A DNA stretch of 64,000 bases from Cherax quadricarinatus (Eukaryota; Arthropoda; Malacostraca; Decapoda; Parastacidae). Where the stretch lies: contig NC_091383.1 in assembly GCF_038502225.1 (NCBI RefSeq), positions 2,287,016-2,351,015 of the forward strand, given 5' to 3'. Made by a program: the position numbers and the translations under genes. The stretch's first letter is position 1. The number at the start of each line of letters is the position of its first letter. Below the pieces are notes generated by a model. The model was not told the origin of the DNA and ran no database searches. It was given only the letters and a program-made list of their open reading frames with translations. This document shows positions 39,300-51,299 of the stretch, piece after piece.

Positions 39300-39515
39300 G
39301 ATGAATTGAACACATGTTCAGCATGTATTCCTTGATGTTGCTGTGTCTGACAAGTTGCATATCAGTGGTATTTGATAGCAACAAGATGATGAATTAGACG
39401 CATGCTCAACATCTGGGGGATTCCTTGATGTTGCTGTGTCTGATGAGTTGCACATCAGTGGTATTCATTAGCACCAGATGATGAATTAGACACATATTCA
39501 ACATACGAGTGAAAT
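39300..39515. repeat. Imperfect tandem duplication, about 88-bp unit
   Basis: TTCCTTGATGTTGCTGTGTC and TTGCACATCAGTGGTATTCA, with GATGATGAATTAGACACAT between units, occur two and a part times. Confidence 0.75.
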
Positions 39516-40150
39516 ATTACCCCTGTTCAAGCTTCTACAGTCTCTACTATCATTGGCAGTAGGTCATTTTGACCTATCATTCTCTGTAGTGATAACCTAC
39601 CATTAATGGTCTGATTTTTGTGTGTAACGAGCAGGTTTAAGCTGAAGATTACTGTTACATCCCTCTCAATGCTGCTCATAGCAGTGATGTGGAATGTTTG
39701 TGTTTATTTGCTAGTTATATTGCAAGTTAAAATGTCTAGCATGACAGTCTGTTGACTTACGCCAGTTGCAACAAATAACATGCAAGTATCAGTAATGTGA
39801 GGTGCAAAAGGTTTTTGGATGCTGTTAAAACCCTAGACAATGTTTTGATATATGTATGTACCTTTTGTATATGGCCAGTGTATTGGAAGAGTGACGAGAG
39901 GCAACACTGTAGTCCTCTTCTCCAATATACTACAGTGAAACTGTAAAACATTGTGAATATCATCCTATTAACTGTATCATGTGGTGCTACTAAGATGGAC
40001 AAATGGCACTTGTGAAAATGTATATTGTGAAAATAGTTGGGCCTTAAGCTGTAGCACCACCGTCAGGCTTGTTCATCGGATACACGGCATTGCTCACTAT
40101 GTCATTAACAACCCCAAGGTAAAAACCTAACGACTGCCGTTGAATAAATG
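39516..40150. other. No feature recognised
   Basis: Contains a short inverted pair (GTATTGGAAGAG and CTCCAATATAC near 39879-39930) but no gene or known repeat family. Confidence 0.45.
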
Positions 40151-40154
40151 AAAC

Positions 40155-40305
40155 ACTGGATGGAGACTTGACCCAATAATTTATACTTATAAACCAGGGA
40201 ATAGGTTAGGTTTGAATTTATGGCAAGTGAGTCGTAAAACTCCAGGCTTGTGCGTAAACCCTGGTTTATTTCCAGTCGTGTTATTACGATTTTGAGAGTC
40301 ACGCT
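40155..40305. repeat. tRNA-like fold-back repeat
   Basis: AAACCAGGGAATAGGTTAGG with TTTGAATTTATGGCAAGTGA, and AAACCCTGGTTTATT at the other side, are the family seen at 23330-23450 and 12283-12420. Confidence 0.55.
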
Positions 40306-40694
40306 TTTAGCAAACCCAGCACTGCCACCTCAGGCTGAGTGGTTGCAACACCAAGTCAGCAATGTCGGTGGACTACAATTCACATCTCCATCCAGACTTT
40401 CATTTATTCACGTCTCGAACAAATTTGTAGTTGGTTCTTCCTTGAATAATTTAGATTGAGGCTGTTTTGAATGTATATCAGATATGAAGACATGATGATA
40501 GTGTTTCTCGGTGATTCCCATGAACAAGTTGTTTTCATTTCATCTATGTTACAAATCATATAATCTCCCCAGTTGAACATAAACCCATACCATGCCTTTA
40601 AATATCTGTATAGCAACACTTAGTTTCCTTTGCATCAAAGACCATATCATTTTCATATATTTTTAATTTATCTTTCTGTTTTGACTATTATTTC

Positions 40695-40975
40695 TTTACA
40701 CTCTGACTCAGGTGAGAGATAACTTACACTGGTCCAGGTGAGAGATAACTTACACTCTGGCCCAGGTGAGAGGTGACTTACACTCTGGCCCAGGTGGGAG
40801 ATAACTTACACTCTGGCCCAGGTGAGAGATAACTTACACTCTGGCCCAGGTGAGAGGTGGCTTACTCTGGCCCAGGTGAGAGATAACTTACACTCTGGCC
40901 CAGGTGAGAGGTGGCTTACTCTGGCCCAGGTGAGAGATAACTTACACTCTGGCCCAGGTGAGAGATAACTTACAT
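40695..40975. repeat. 25-28 bp minisatellite, about ten copies
   Basis: Unit CTGGCCCAGGTGAGAGATAA plus CTTACACT. Each unit contains CAGGTGAGA, a 5' splice-site-like string, but it lies in intergenic sequence. Confidence 0.92.
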
Positions 40976-41207
40976 GTACAGTACTTACTTTCACACATTC
41001 CTTACCTACATAACCTGTCCAAATATCCCTTACATATATACCCTGTCTCCACATACCAACATACCCTGTCCTCCACACACTGGACCTACGTTGTCATTAT
41101 TCCCATGAACCTCCAAGACCTGCACCACCATACATTCACAAATCATTCTATTTCTTTTTCCAGTTCAGGCAGTGTTAATTTATATCCCTTTCGAAAGATT
41201 ATAAATT

Positions 41208-41394
41208 CTGTATTTTCCAGCACATAAGGCGCACAGTGTTCCCAAGCAGTTGTAATGTTAGTAAACATCTGATAAAGCCTAACTTGAGGCCTACCCTTGA
41301 TCCTGATCTTCACTATATAAACCTCAGGCTGACTTTCCAAGACCTCTTTATATGGGTGGGGAAAAGCGTGCCTTATATGCAAGAAAATACAGTA
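41208..41394. mobile_element. MITE with CTGTATTTTCC-type ends
   Basis: Left CTGTATTTTCCAGCACATAA with GGCGCAC; right GCGTGCC with TTATATGCAAGAAAATACAG. Inverted ends of about 25 bp, interior non-coding. Confidence 0.72.
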
Positions 41395-41409
41395 CTGCCT
41401 CTGATCTTA

Positions 41410-41410
<1 letters not shown>

Positions 41411-41498
<88 letters not shown>
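41411..41498. repeat. (TG)n microsatellite, about 43 units
   Basis: An uninterrupted dinucleotide run. Confidence 0.97.
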
Positions 41499-41500
<2 letters not shown>

Positions 41501-41877
41501 ATGTGTGGGTGTGCAGGTTCTGTCTTAATCTTGCAGTAAGTTATTTCCCCATTACGTACATTCTCTTCCTTCACTTCAAAACATGCTTCATGGCGCAAAT
41601 GAATGTAAGAGATTTTCTTCTTAATAAAATTGTGATGATAATTGTTTTTTCATTTCCTTATACCGCTATGTTACTTTCAGAAATATGACTCAAATAAAAT
41701 ACAAATGAAAAATCTAAATCTGATTTTAAATACAGTGGTTCCCCGAGTTACGAACTTAATTCTTTCCAGAAAGCTGTTCCAGTGCCATTACCGAATGAAT
41801 TTGTACTCAGAAGGAATAATGTAAATTAGATTAGCCAATTTCAGACCCCCAAAAATACATAAAAGCACTTACAAAAA

Positions 41878-42083
41878 TACAGTGGACCCCCGCATAACGA
41901 TTACCTCCGAATGCGACCAATTATGTAAGTGTATTTATGTAAGTGCGTTTGTACGTGTATGTTTGGGGTGTGAAATGGACTAATCTACTTCACAATATTC
42001 CTTATGGGAACAAATTCGGTCAGTACTGGCACCTGAACATACTTCTGGAGTGAAAAAATATCGTTAACCGGGGGTCCACTGTA
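41878..42083. mobile_element. TA-target MITE nested in another MITE
   Basis: Ends CAGTGGACCCCCGCATAACG and CGTTAACCGGGGGTCCACTG. It sits within a CACTTACAAAAATACAC unit; TA is duplicated on the two sides. Confidence 0.92.
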
Positions 42084-42745
42084 CACAAAAGCACTTACAA
42101 AAATACACAAAAGCACTTACAAAAATACACAAAAGCACTTACAAAAATACACAAAAGCACTTACAAAAATACACAACAGCACTTACAAAAATACACAAAA
42201 GCACTTACAAAAATACACAAAAGCACTTACAAAAATACACAAAAGCACTTACAAAAATACACAAAAGCACTTACAAAAATACACAAAAGCACTTACAAAA
42301 ATACACAAAAGCACTTACAAAAATACACAAAAGCACTTACAAAAATACACAAAAGCACTTACAAAAATACACAAAAGCACTTACAAAAATACACAAAAGC
42401 ACTTACAAAAATACACAAAAGCACTTACAAAAATACACAAAAGCACTTACAAAAATACACAACAGCACTTACAAAAATACACAACAGCACTTACAAAAAT
42501 ACACAAAAGCACTTACAAAAATACACAAAAGCACTTACAAAAATACACAAAAGCACTTACGAAAATACACAAAAGCACTTACAAAAATACACAAAAGCAC
42601 TTACAAAAATACACAAAAGCACTTACAAAAATACACAAAAGCACTTACAAAAATACACAAAAGCACTTACAAAAATACACAAAAGCACTTACAAAAATAC
42701 ACAAAAGCACTTACAAAAATACACAAAAGCACTTACAAAAATCAC
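42084..42745. repeat. 22-bp minisatellite, about 30 copies, inside a MITE
   Basis: Unit ACACAAAAGCACTTACAAAA plus AT, nearly invariant (a few AACAGC variants). The unit is the normal interior sequence of the CAGTGG MITEs (compare AAAAGCACTTACAATAATAC at 63829), so the array arose by amplifying MITE DNA. Confidence 0.95.
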
Positions 42746-42941
42746 TTTTACATAATTGTTTGAGGTGGGAAGTGTTGGAAATTCGAGGTACCACTGTACA
42801 CAGTTTAGAGAAACCATTAAGTTGATAATCAAGATGTTTGTGCAACATATCTTTGTAGAAACATCAGGGCAGCCAGTGGCTTGTTCAGTCCAATGCTCAG
42901 CGTTCTATAACCCTGTCGGGTTTAGTGCATAATTTTGATTA

Positions 42942-43148
42942 TACAGTGGACCCCCGCATAACGATTACCTCCGAATGCGACCAATTATGTAAGTGTATTT
43001 ATGTAAGTGCGTTTGTACGTGTATGTTTGGGGGTGTGAAATGGACTAATCTACTTCACAATATTCCTTATGGGAACAAATTCGGTCAGTACTGGCACCTG
43101 AACATACTTCTGGAGTGAAAAAATATCGTTAACCGGGGGTCCACTGTA
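42942..43148. mobile_element. TA-target MITE, CAGTGGACCCCCG family (reverse)
   Basis: TA-flanked, nearly identical to the nested copy at 41878, suggesting recent activity. It interrupts the dispersed motif CCCTGTCGGGTTTAGTGC at its TTGATTATA part. Confidence 0.92.
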
Positions 43149-43179
43149 ATAGGTTCAATGCAGAAAAGTTGGAGAATAA

Positions 43180-43340
43180 GAAAATTGAGATAATCAGTCC
43201 CTCAGGCTGGAGTCAGTGTGTTCATCAGTTCCAGGCTGAGGGACTGATTACTTCAAACAACAACAACAACTCACATATCACCTTTCTCTGCACTGGACTG
43301 ATGAAGTCACCGGCTGGTGAAACTTTCCCAGAATAGTCTC
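43180..43340. repeat. Fold-back element fragment with CTGATGA hairpin
   Basis: ATAATCAGTCCCTCAGGCTG and CAGGCTGAGGGACTGATTAC form an inverted pair. Downstream, CTGATGAAG, hairpin TCACC-GGC-TGGTGA and AAACTTTCCC (43298-43330) repeat the layout of the 12825 hairpin with a different stem sequence. Confidence 0.6.
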
Positions 43341-43374
43341 TTATTGACTCTAGATTGCAATATTACTCACCACT

Positions 43375-46300
43375 AAGAGATCACCCACACCATGGGTATG
43401 TGGGCACTACCACCCACACCATGGGTATGTGGGCACTACCACCCACACCATGGGTATGTGATCACTACCCCGCACACCATGGGTATGTGGTCAATACCAC
43501 CCACACCATGGGTATGTGATCACTACCCCACACACCATGGGTATGTGATCACTACCACCCACACCATGGGTATGTGATCACTACCACCCACACCATGGGT
43601 ATGTGGGCACTACCACCCACACCATGGGTATGTGATCACTACCACCCACACCATGGGTATGTGGGCACTACCACCCACACCATGGGTATGTGATCACTAC
43701 CACCCACACCATGGGTATGTGGGCACTACCACCCACACCATGGGTATGTGGGCACTACCACCCACACCATGGGTATGTGGGCACTACCACCCACACCATG
43801 GGTATGTGGGCACTACCACCCACACCATGGGTATGTGATCACTACCACCCACACCATGGGTATGTGATCACTACCACCCACACCATGGGTATGTGATCAC
43901 TACCACCCACACCATGGGTATGTGATCACTACCACCCACACCATGGGTATGTGATTACTACCACCCACACCATGGGTATGTGGGCACTACCACCCACACC
44001 ATGGGTATGTGATCACTACCACCCACACCATGGGTATGTGGGCACTACCACCCACACCATGGGTATGTGATCACTACCACCCACACCATGGGTATGTGGG
44101 CACTACCACCCACACCATGGGTATGTGATCACTACCACCCACACCATGGGTATGTGATCACTACCACCCACACCATGGGTATGTGGGCACTACCACCCAC
44201 ACCATGGGTATGTGATCACTACCACCCACACCATGGGTATGTGGGCACTACCACCCACACCATGGGTATGTGATCACTACCACCCACTCCATGGGTATGT
44301 GGGCACTACCACCCACACCATGGGTATGTGATCACTACCACCCACACCATGGGTATGTGGGCACTACCACCCACACCATGGGTATGTGATCACTACCACC
44401 CACACCATGGGTATGTGGGCACTACCACCCACACCATGGGTATGTGGGGTATGTGGGCACTACCACCCACACCATGGGTATGTGGGCATACCACCCACAC
44501 CATGGGTACACTACCCCCACACCATGGGTATGTGGGCACTACCACCCACACCATGGGTATGTGTTCACTACCACCCACACCATGGGTATGTGATCATCAC
44601 TACCACCCCCACACCATGGGTATGTGGGCACTACCACCCACACCACGGGTATGTGATCACCCACACCATGGGTACCACCCCCACACCATGGGTATGTGAT
44701 CACTACCACCCACACCATGGGTATGTGGGCACTACCACCAACACCATGGGTATGTGGGCATTACCACCCACACCATGGGTATGTGGGCACTACCACCCAC
44801 ACCATGGACATGTGGTCACTACCACCCACACCATGGGTATGTGGTCACTACCACCCCCCCATGGGTATGTGATCACTACATGGGTATGTGGGCACTCCAC
44901 CCACATCATACCACCCCCCACACCATGGGTATGTGATCACTACCACCCACACCATGGGTATGTGATCACTACCACCCACACCATGGGTATGTGATCACTA
45001 CCACCCACACCATGGGTATGTGATCACTACCACCCACACCATGGGTATGTGGGCACTGGGTATGTGGGCACTCCACCCCCACACCATGGGTATGTGATCA
45101 CTACCACCCACACCATGGGTATGTGGGCACTACCACCCACACCATGGGTATGTGATCACTACCACCCACACCATGGGTATGTGGGCACTACCACCCACAC
45201 CATGGGTATGTGATCACTACCACCCACACCATGGGTATGTGATCACTACCACCCACACCATGGGTATGTGGGCACTACCACCCACACCATGGGTATGTGA
45301 TCACTACCACCCACACCATGGGTATGTGGGGTATGTGTGCACTACCACCCACACCATGGGTATGTGATCACTACCACCCACACCATGGGTATGTGGGCAC
45401 TACCACCCACACCATGGGTATGTGATCACTACCACCCACACCATGGGTATGTGATCACTACCACCCACACCATGGGTATGTGATCACTACCACCCACACC
45501 ATGGGTATGTGATCACTACCACCCACACACACCATGGGTATGTGGGGGTATGTGATCACTACCACCCACACCATGGGTATGTGATCACTACCACCCACAC
45601 CATGGGTATGTGATCACTACTACCCACACCATGGGTATGTGATCACTACCACCCACACCATGGGTATGTGGTCACTACCACCCACACCATGGGTATGTGG
45701 TCACTACCACCCACACCATGGGTATGTGGTCACTACCACCCACACCATGGGTATGTGATCACTACCACCCACACTATGGGTATGTGGGCACTACCACCCA
45801 CACCATGGGTATGTGATCACCACCCACACCATGGGTATGTGGTCATTACCACCCACACCATGGGTATGTGATCACTACCACCCACACCATGGTTATGTGA
45901 GCACTACCACCCACACCATGGGTATGTGGGCACTACCACCCACACCATGGGTATGTGGGCACTACCACCCACACCATGGATATGTGGGCACTACCACCCA
46001 CACCATGGGTATGTGGTCACTACCACCCACACCATGGGTATGTGATCACTACCACCCACACCATGGGTATGTGGGCACTACCACCCACACCATGGGTATG
46101 TGCGCACTACCACCCACACCATGGGTATGTGATCACCACCCACACCATGGGTATGTGATCACTACCACCCACACCATGGTTATGCGAGCACTACCACCCA
46201 CACCATGGGTATGTGATCACCACCCACACCATGGGTATGTGATCACTACCACCCACACCATGGTTATGTGAGCACTACCACCCACACCATGGGTATGTGG

Positions 46301-49300
46301 TCACTACCACCCACACCATGGGTATGTGGGCTCTACCACCCACACCATGGGTATGTGGGCACTACCACCCACACCATGGGTATGTGATCACTACCACCCA
46401 CACCATGGGTATGTGGGCACTACCACCCACACCATGGGTATGTGGGCACTACCACCCACACCATGGGTATGTGGGCACTACCACCCACACCATGGGTATG
46501 TGGGCATTACCACCCACACCATGGGTATGTGATCACCACCCACACCATGGGTATGTGATCACTACCACCCACACCATGGGTATGTGGGCACTACCACCCA
46601 CACCACGGGTATGTGATCACCACCACCCACACCATGGGTATGTGATCACTACCACCCACACCATGGGTATGTGGGCACTACCACCCACACCATGGGTATG
46701 TGGGCACTACCACCCACACCATGGGTATGTGGGCACTACCACCCACACCATGGACATGTGATCACTACTACCCACACCAGTGGTATGTGGTCATTACCAC
46801 CCACACCATGGGTATGTTGTCACTACCACCCCCACCATGGGTATGTGGTCACTACGACCTACACCATGGGTATGTGGGCACTACCACCCACATCATGGGT
46901 ATGTGATCACCACCACCCACATCATGGGTATGTGATCACCACCACCCACACCATGGGTATGTGATCGCTACCACCCACACCATGGGTATTTGGGCACTAC
47001 CACCCACACCATGGGTATGTGGTCACTACCACCCACACCATGGGTATGTGATCACTACCACCCACACCATGGGTATGTGGGCACTACCACCCACACCATG
47101 GGTATGTGGGCACTACCACCCACACCATGGGTATGTGATTACTACCACCCACACCATGGGTATGTGGGCACTACCACCCAAACCATGGGTATGTGGGCAC
47201 TACCACCCACACCATGGGTATGTGATCACTACCACCCACACCATGGGTATGTGGGCACTACCACCCACATCACGGGTATGTGATCACCACCATCCACACC
47301 ATGGGTATGTGATCACTACCACCCACACCATGGGTATGTGGGCACTACCACCCACACCATGGGTATGTGATCACTACCACCCACACCATGGGTATGTGGG
47401 CACTACCACCCACACCATGGGTATGTGATCACTACCACCCACACCATGGGTATGTGGGCACTACCACCCACACCATGGGTATGTGGGCACTACCACCCAC
47501 ACCATGGGTATGTGGGCACTACCACCCACACCATGGGTATGTGATCACTACCACCCACACCATGGGTATGTGGTCACTACCACCCACACCATGGGTATGT
47601 GGGCACTACCACCCACACCATGGGTATGTGGGCACTACTACCCACACCATGGGTATGTGATCACTACCACCCACACCATGGGTATGTGATCACTACCACC
47701 CACACCATGGGTATGTGATCACTACCACCCACACCATGGGTATGTGGGCACTACCACCCACACCATGGGTATGTGATCACTACCACCCACACCATGGGTA
47801 TGTGGGCACTACCACCCACACCATGGGTATGTGGGCACTACCACCCACACCATGGGTATGTGGGCACTACCACCCACACCATGGGTATGTGATCACTACC
47901 ACCCACACCATGGGTATGTGATCACTACCACCCACACCATGGGTATGTGGGCACTACCACCCACACCATGGGTATGTAGGCACTACCACCCACACCATGG
48001 GTATGTGGGCACTACCACCCACACCATGGGTATGTGATCACTACCACCCACACCATTGGTATGTAGGCACTACCACCCACACCATGGGTATGTAGGCACT
48101 ACCACCCACACCATGGGTATGTGATCACTACCACCCACACCATGGGTATGTGGGCACTACCACCCACACCATGGGTATGTGATCACTACCACCCACACCA
48201 TGGGTATGTAGGCACTACCACCCACACCATGGGTATGTGGGCACTACCACCCACACCATGGGTATGTGATCACTACCACCCACACCATGGGTATGTGATC
48301 ACCTCCCACACCATGGGTATGTGATCACTACCACCCACACCATGGGTATGTGATCACTACCACCCACACCATGGGTATGTGGGCACTACCACCCACACCA
48401 TGGGTATGTAGGCACTACCACCCACACCATGGGTATGTGGGCACTACCACCCACACCATGGGTATGTGATCACTACCACCCACACCATTGGTATGTAGGC
48501 ACTACCACCCACACCATGGGTATGTAGGCACTACCACCCACACCATGGGTATGTGATCACTACCACCCACACCATGGGTATGTGGGCACTACCACCCACA
48601 CCATGGGTATGTGATCACTACCACCCACACCATGGGTATGTAGGCACTACCACCCACACCATGGGTATGTAGGCACTACCACCCACACCATGGGTATGTG
48701 ATCACTACCACCCACACCATGGGTATGTGGGCACTACCACCCACACCATGGGTATGTGATCACTACCACCCACACCATGGGTATGTGGGCACTACCACCC
48801 ACACCATGGGTATGTGATCACTACCACCCACACCATGGGTATGTGATCACTACCACCCACACCATGGGTATGTGGGCACTGCCACCCACACCATGGGTAT
48901 GTGATCACTACCAACCACACCATGGGTATGTGATCACTACCACCCACACCATGGGTATGTGGGCACTACCACCCACACCATGGGTATGTGATCACTACCA
49001 CCCACACCATGGGTATGTAGGCACTACCACCCACACTATGGGTATGTGGTCACTACTACCCACACCATGGGTATGTGATCACTACCACCCACACCATGGG
49101 TATGTAGGCACTACCACCCACACCATGGGTATGTGATCACTACCACCCACACCATGGGTATGTAGGCACTACCACCCACACTATGGGTATGTGGTCACTA
49201 CCACCCACACCATGGGTATGTGATCACTACCACCCACACCATGGGTATGTAGGCACTACCACCCACACCATGGGTATGTGATCACTACCACCCACACCAT

Positions 49301-50055
49301 GGGTATGTGATCACTACCACCCACACCATGGGTATGTGATCACTACCACCCACACCATGGGTATGTAGGCACTACCACCCACACCATGGGTATGTAGGCA
49401 CTACCACCCACACCATGGGTATGTGATCACTACTACCCACACCATGGGTATGTGGGCACTACCACCCACACCATGGGTATGTGATCACTACCACCCACAC
49501 CATGGGTATGTAGGCACTACCACCCACACCATGGGTATGTGATCACTACCACCCACACCATGGGTATGTAGGCACTACCACCCACACCATGGGTATGTGA
49601 TCACTACTACCCACACCATGGGTATGTGGGCACTACCACCCACACCATGGGTATGTGATCACTACCACCCACACCATGGGTATGTAGGCACTACCACCCA
49701 CACCATGGGTATGTGATCACTACCACCCACACCATGGGTATGTAGGCACTACCACCCACACCATGGGTATGTGATCACTACTACCCACACCATGGGTATG
49801 TGGGCACTACCACCCACACCATGGGTATGTGATCACTACCACCCACACCATGGGTATGTAGGCACTACCACCCACACCATGGGTATGTGATCACTACCAC
49901 CCACACCATGGGTATGTAGGCACTACCACCCACACCATGGGTATGTGATCACTACTACCCACACCATGGGTATGTGGGCACTACCACCCACACCATGGGT
50001 ATGTGATCACTACCACCCACACCATGGGTATGTAGGCACTACCACCCACACCATT
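43375..50055. repeat. 29-bp satellite, about 230 copies (6.7 kb)
   Basis: Unit CACCATGGGTATGTGGGCAC plus TACCACCCA. The main alternatives at one site are GTGGGCAC, GTGATCAC, GTGGTCAC and, mostly after about 47,970, GTAGGCAC. GTGGGCAC and GTGATCAC often alternate, giving a 58-bp dimer in places. A messier section with partial units lies at 44440-45080. Because 29 is not a multiple of three, unbroken frames of 60-200 codons cycle through all three phases; these are not genes. Confidence 0.98.
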
Positions 50056-50425
50056 GGTATTGATAGAAAGTGGCAGCAAAGTGGATAGATAGATCTTGTG
50101 GGTAATAGACATGTAGATAGATAAATTAATAAAGTAAAAACTAGTGTAATAGATAGTAAATAGATAAACAGGTAGATATAGAGATCTATAACTATATTTA
50201 TATACCTGAAATAGACGTTTATAGTTACATATAATTAATTCCTTTTTACACATTATTAAGATTAACTCGTATATAATTAGTTATGATAAAAATTAATATT
50301 AACTCAGAAAGATTTATGTAATAATTAAGAATTAAAACAAGTTTATTTAATAATTAAAACAAGTTTATTTATTTAATAATTAAAACAATTTTATTTAATA
50401 ATTAAAACAATTTTTCAATATTTTG
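50056..50425. other. AT-rich intergenic sequence
   Basis: GATAGATAGA-like and AATTAAAACAATTTTATTT repeats; nothing coding. Confidence 0.6.
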
Positions 50426-50429
50426 TTTC

Positions 50430-50633
50430 ATTTTCGGCTAATTTGTACGTCGCGTTGTCAAGGTCATTATATCCGGTTTATGTAATAGTGACTTTAATAT
50501 TATTCTATTAACTTTTATGAACTTTTAAGTGTCCTAATAGGAAAGTTTAGTGTTAGTTTATTTGTTTGTGATAGTTAAATGTGGAAAACTGTGTTTATTA
50601 GGTTTATTTTGTGTTAAAATAAGGAAAAAACAG
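50430..50633 (+). promoter_or_regulatory. Candidate promoter/first non-coding exon of the CCDC186 gene
   Basis: A unique-looking stretch between two satellite blocks, with locally more CpG than its surroundings (GTACGTCGCGTTG, ATATCCGG), ending in AAAAAACAG followed by GTGAAG, a plausible 5' splice site. It is about 5 kb upstream of the CCDC186 exon that has a spliced 5' UTR. Inference only; a cap-site or RNA-seq junction from 50633 to 55670 would be needed. Confidence 0.25.
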
Positions 50634-50860
50634 GTGAAGTAGAGGTTGTGTAAGCTGGAAATAATTAGTAAAGTGTTGACAAGTCTGTCTTATATTATCC
50701 TCAGATATTATCCTCTGGTCAGTATTACCCGCTATATTACCCTATTTTCCTGCTATGTTACCTCCCTGGAGCGCTAAACCCTCACGTTGCTGCCCTGGAG
50801 AGGCCTAATATAGGCCGCTAAGGGCTTAAAATTGTCTTAATAAAGAGGTTAGACAATATT

Positions 50861-51140
50861 GTCCCTTGCGGGTTTAGCGCTTTTCTATAATAATTGTACC
50901 TTGGAGGTTTAGCGCTTACTTTCGTGTATTAATAATTGACCCTTGCAGGTTTAGCGCTTACTTTCGTGTATTAATAATTGACCCTTGCAGGTTTAGCGCT
51001 TACTTTCGTGTATTAATAATTGACCCTTGCAGGTTTAGCGCTTACTTTCGTGTATTAATAATTGACCCTTGCAGGTTTAGCGCTTACTTTCGTGTATTAA
51101 TAATTGACCCTTGCAGGTTTAGCGCTTACTTTTGTATTAT
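50861..51140. repeat. 43-bp minisatellite built from a dispersed motif, about six copies
   Basis: Unit GACCCTTGCAGGTTTAGCGC, TTACTTTCGTGTATTAATAA, TT. The core CCCTTGCGGGTTTAGCGC also occurs singly at 34360, 42910, 51265, 54262, 60062 and 61229. Confidence 0.92.
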
Positions 51141-51299
51141 AATGCTGGACAATATTGCTTTGCGTTACTCCTGAGGCTCTTCATCCGAGGAAGTGGAGCT
51201 GATCCTCTCCTCTTCCTTGGATCAAACATGACCTTCTGTTCAGCAGGCGCTATGCACCTCCCTTAAGGGTTTAGCGCTTCCCCCTGAATACATGTTGAT

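Larger units (their letters stand above)
41731..42798. mobile_element. TA-target MITE, CAGTGGTTCC family, expanded and interrupted
   Basis: The left end CAGTGGTTCCCCGAGTTACG at 41733 and the right end AAATTCGAGGTACCACTG at 42779-42796, both with TA, belong to one element whose normal length would be about 200 bp. Its interior has grown by a 22-bp tandem array (42084-42745) and received another MITE (41878-42083). Confidence 0.85.

Noticed and set aside
43375..50055. CRISPR-like array with a 29-bp repeat
   Set aside because: Units are directly adjacent with no unique spacers, no cas genes, and the context is an animal genome. It is a satellite.
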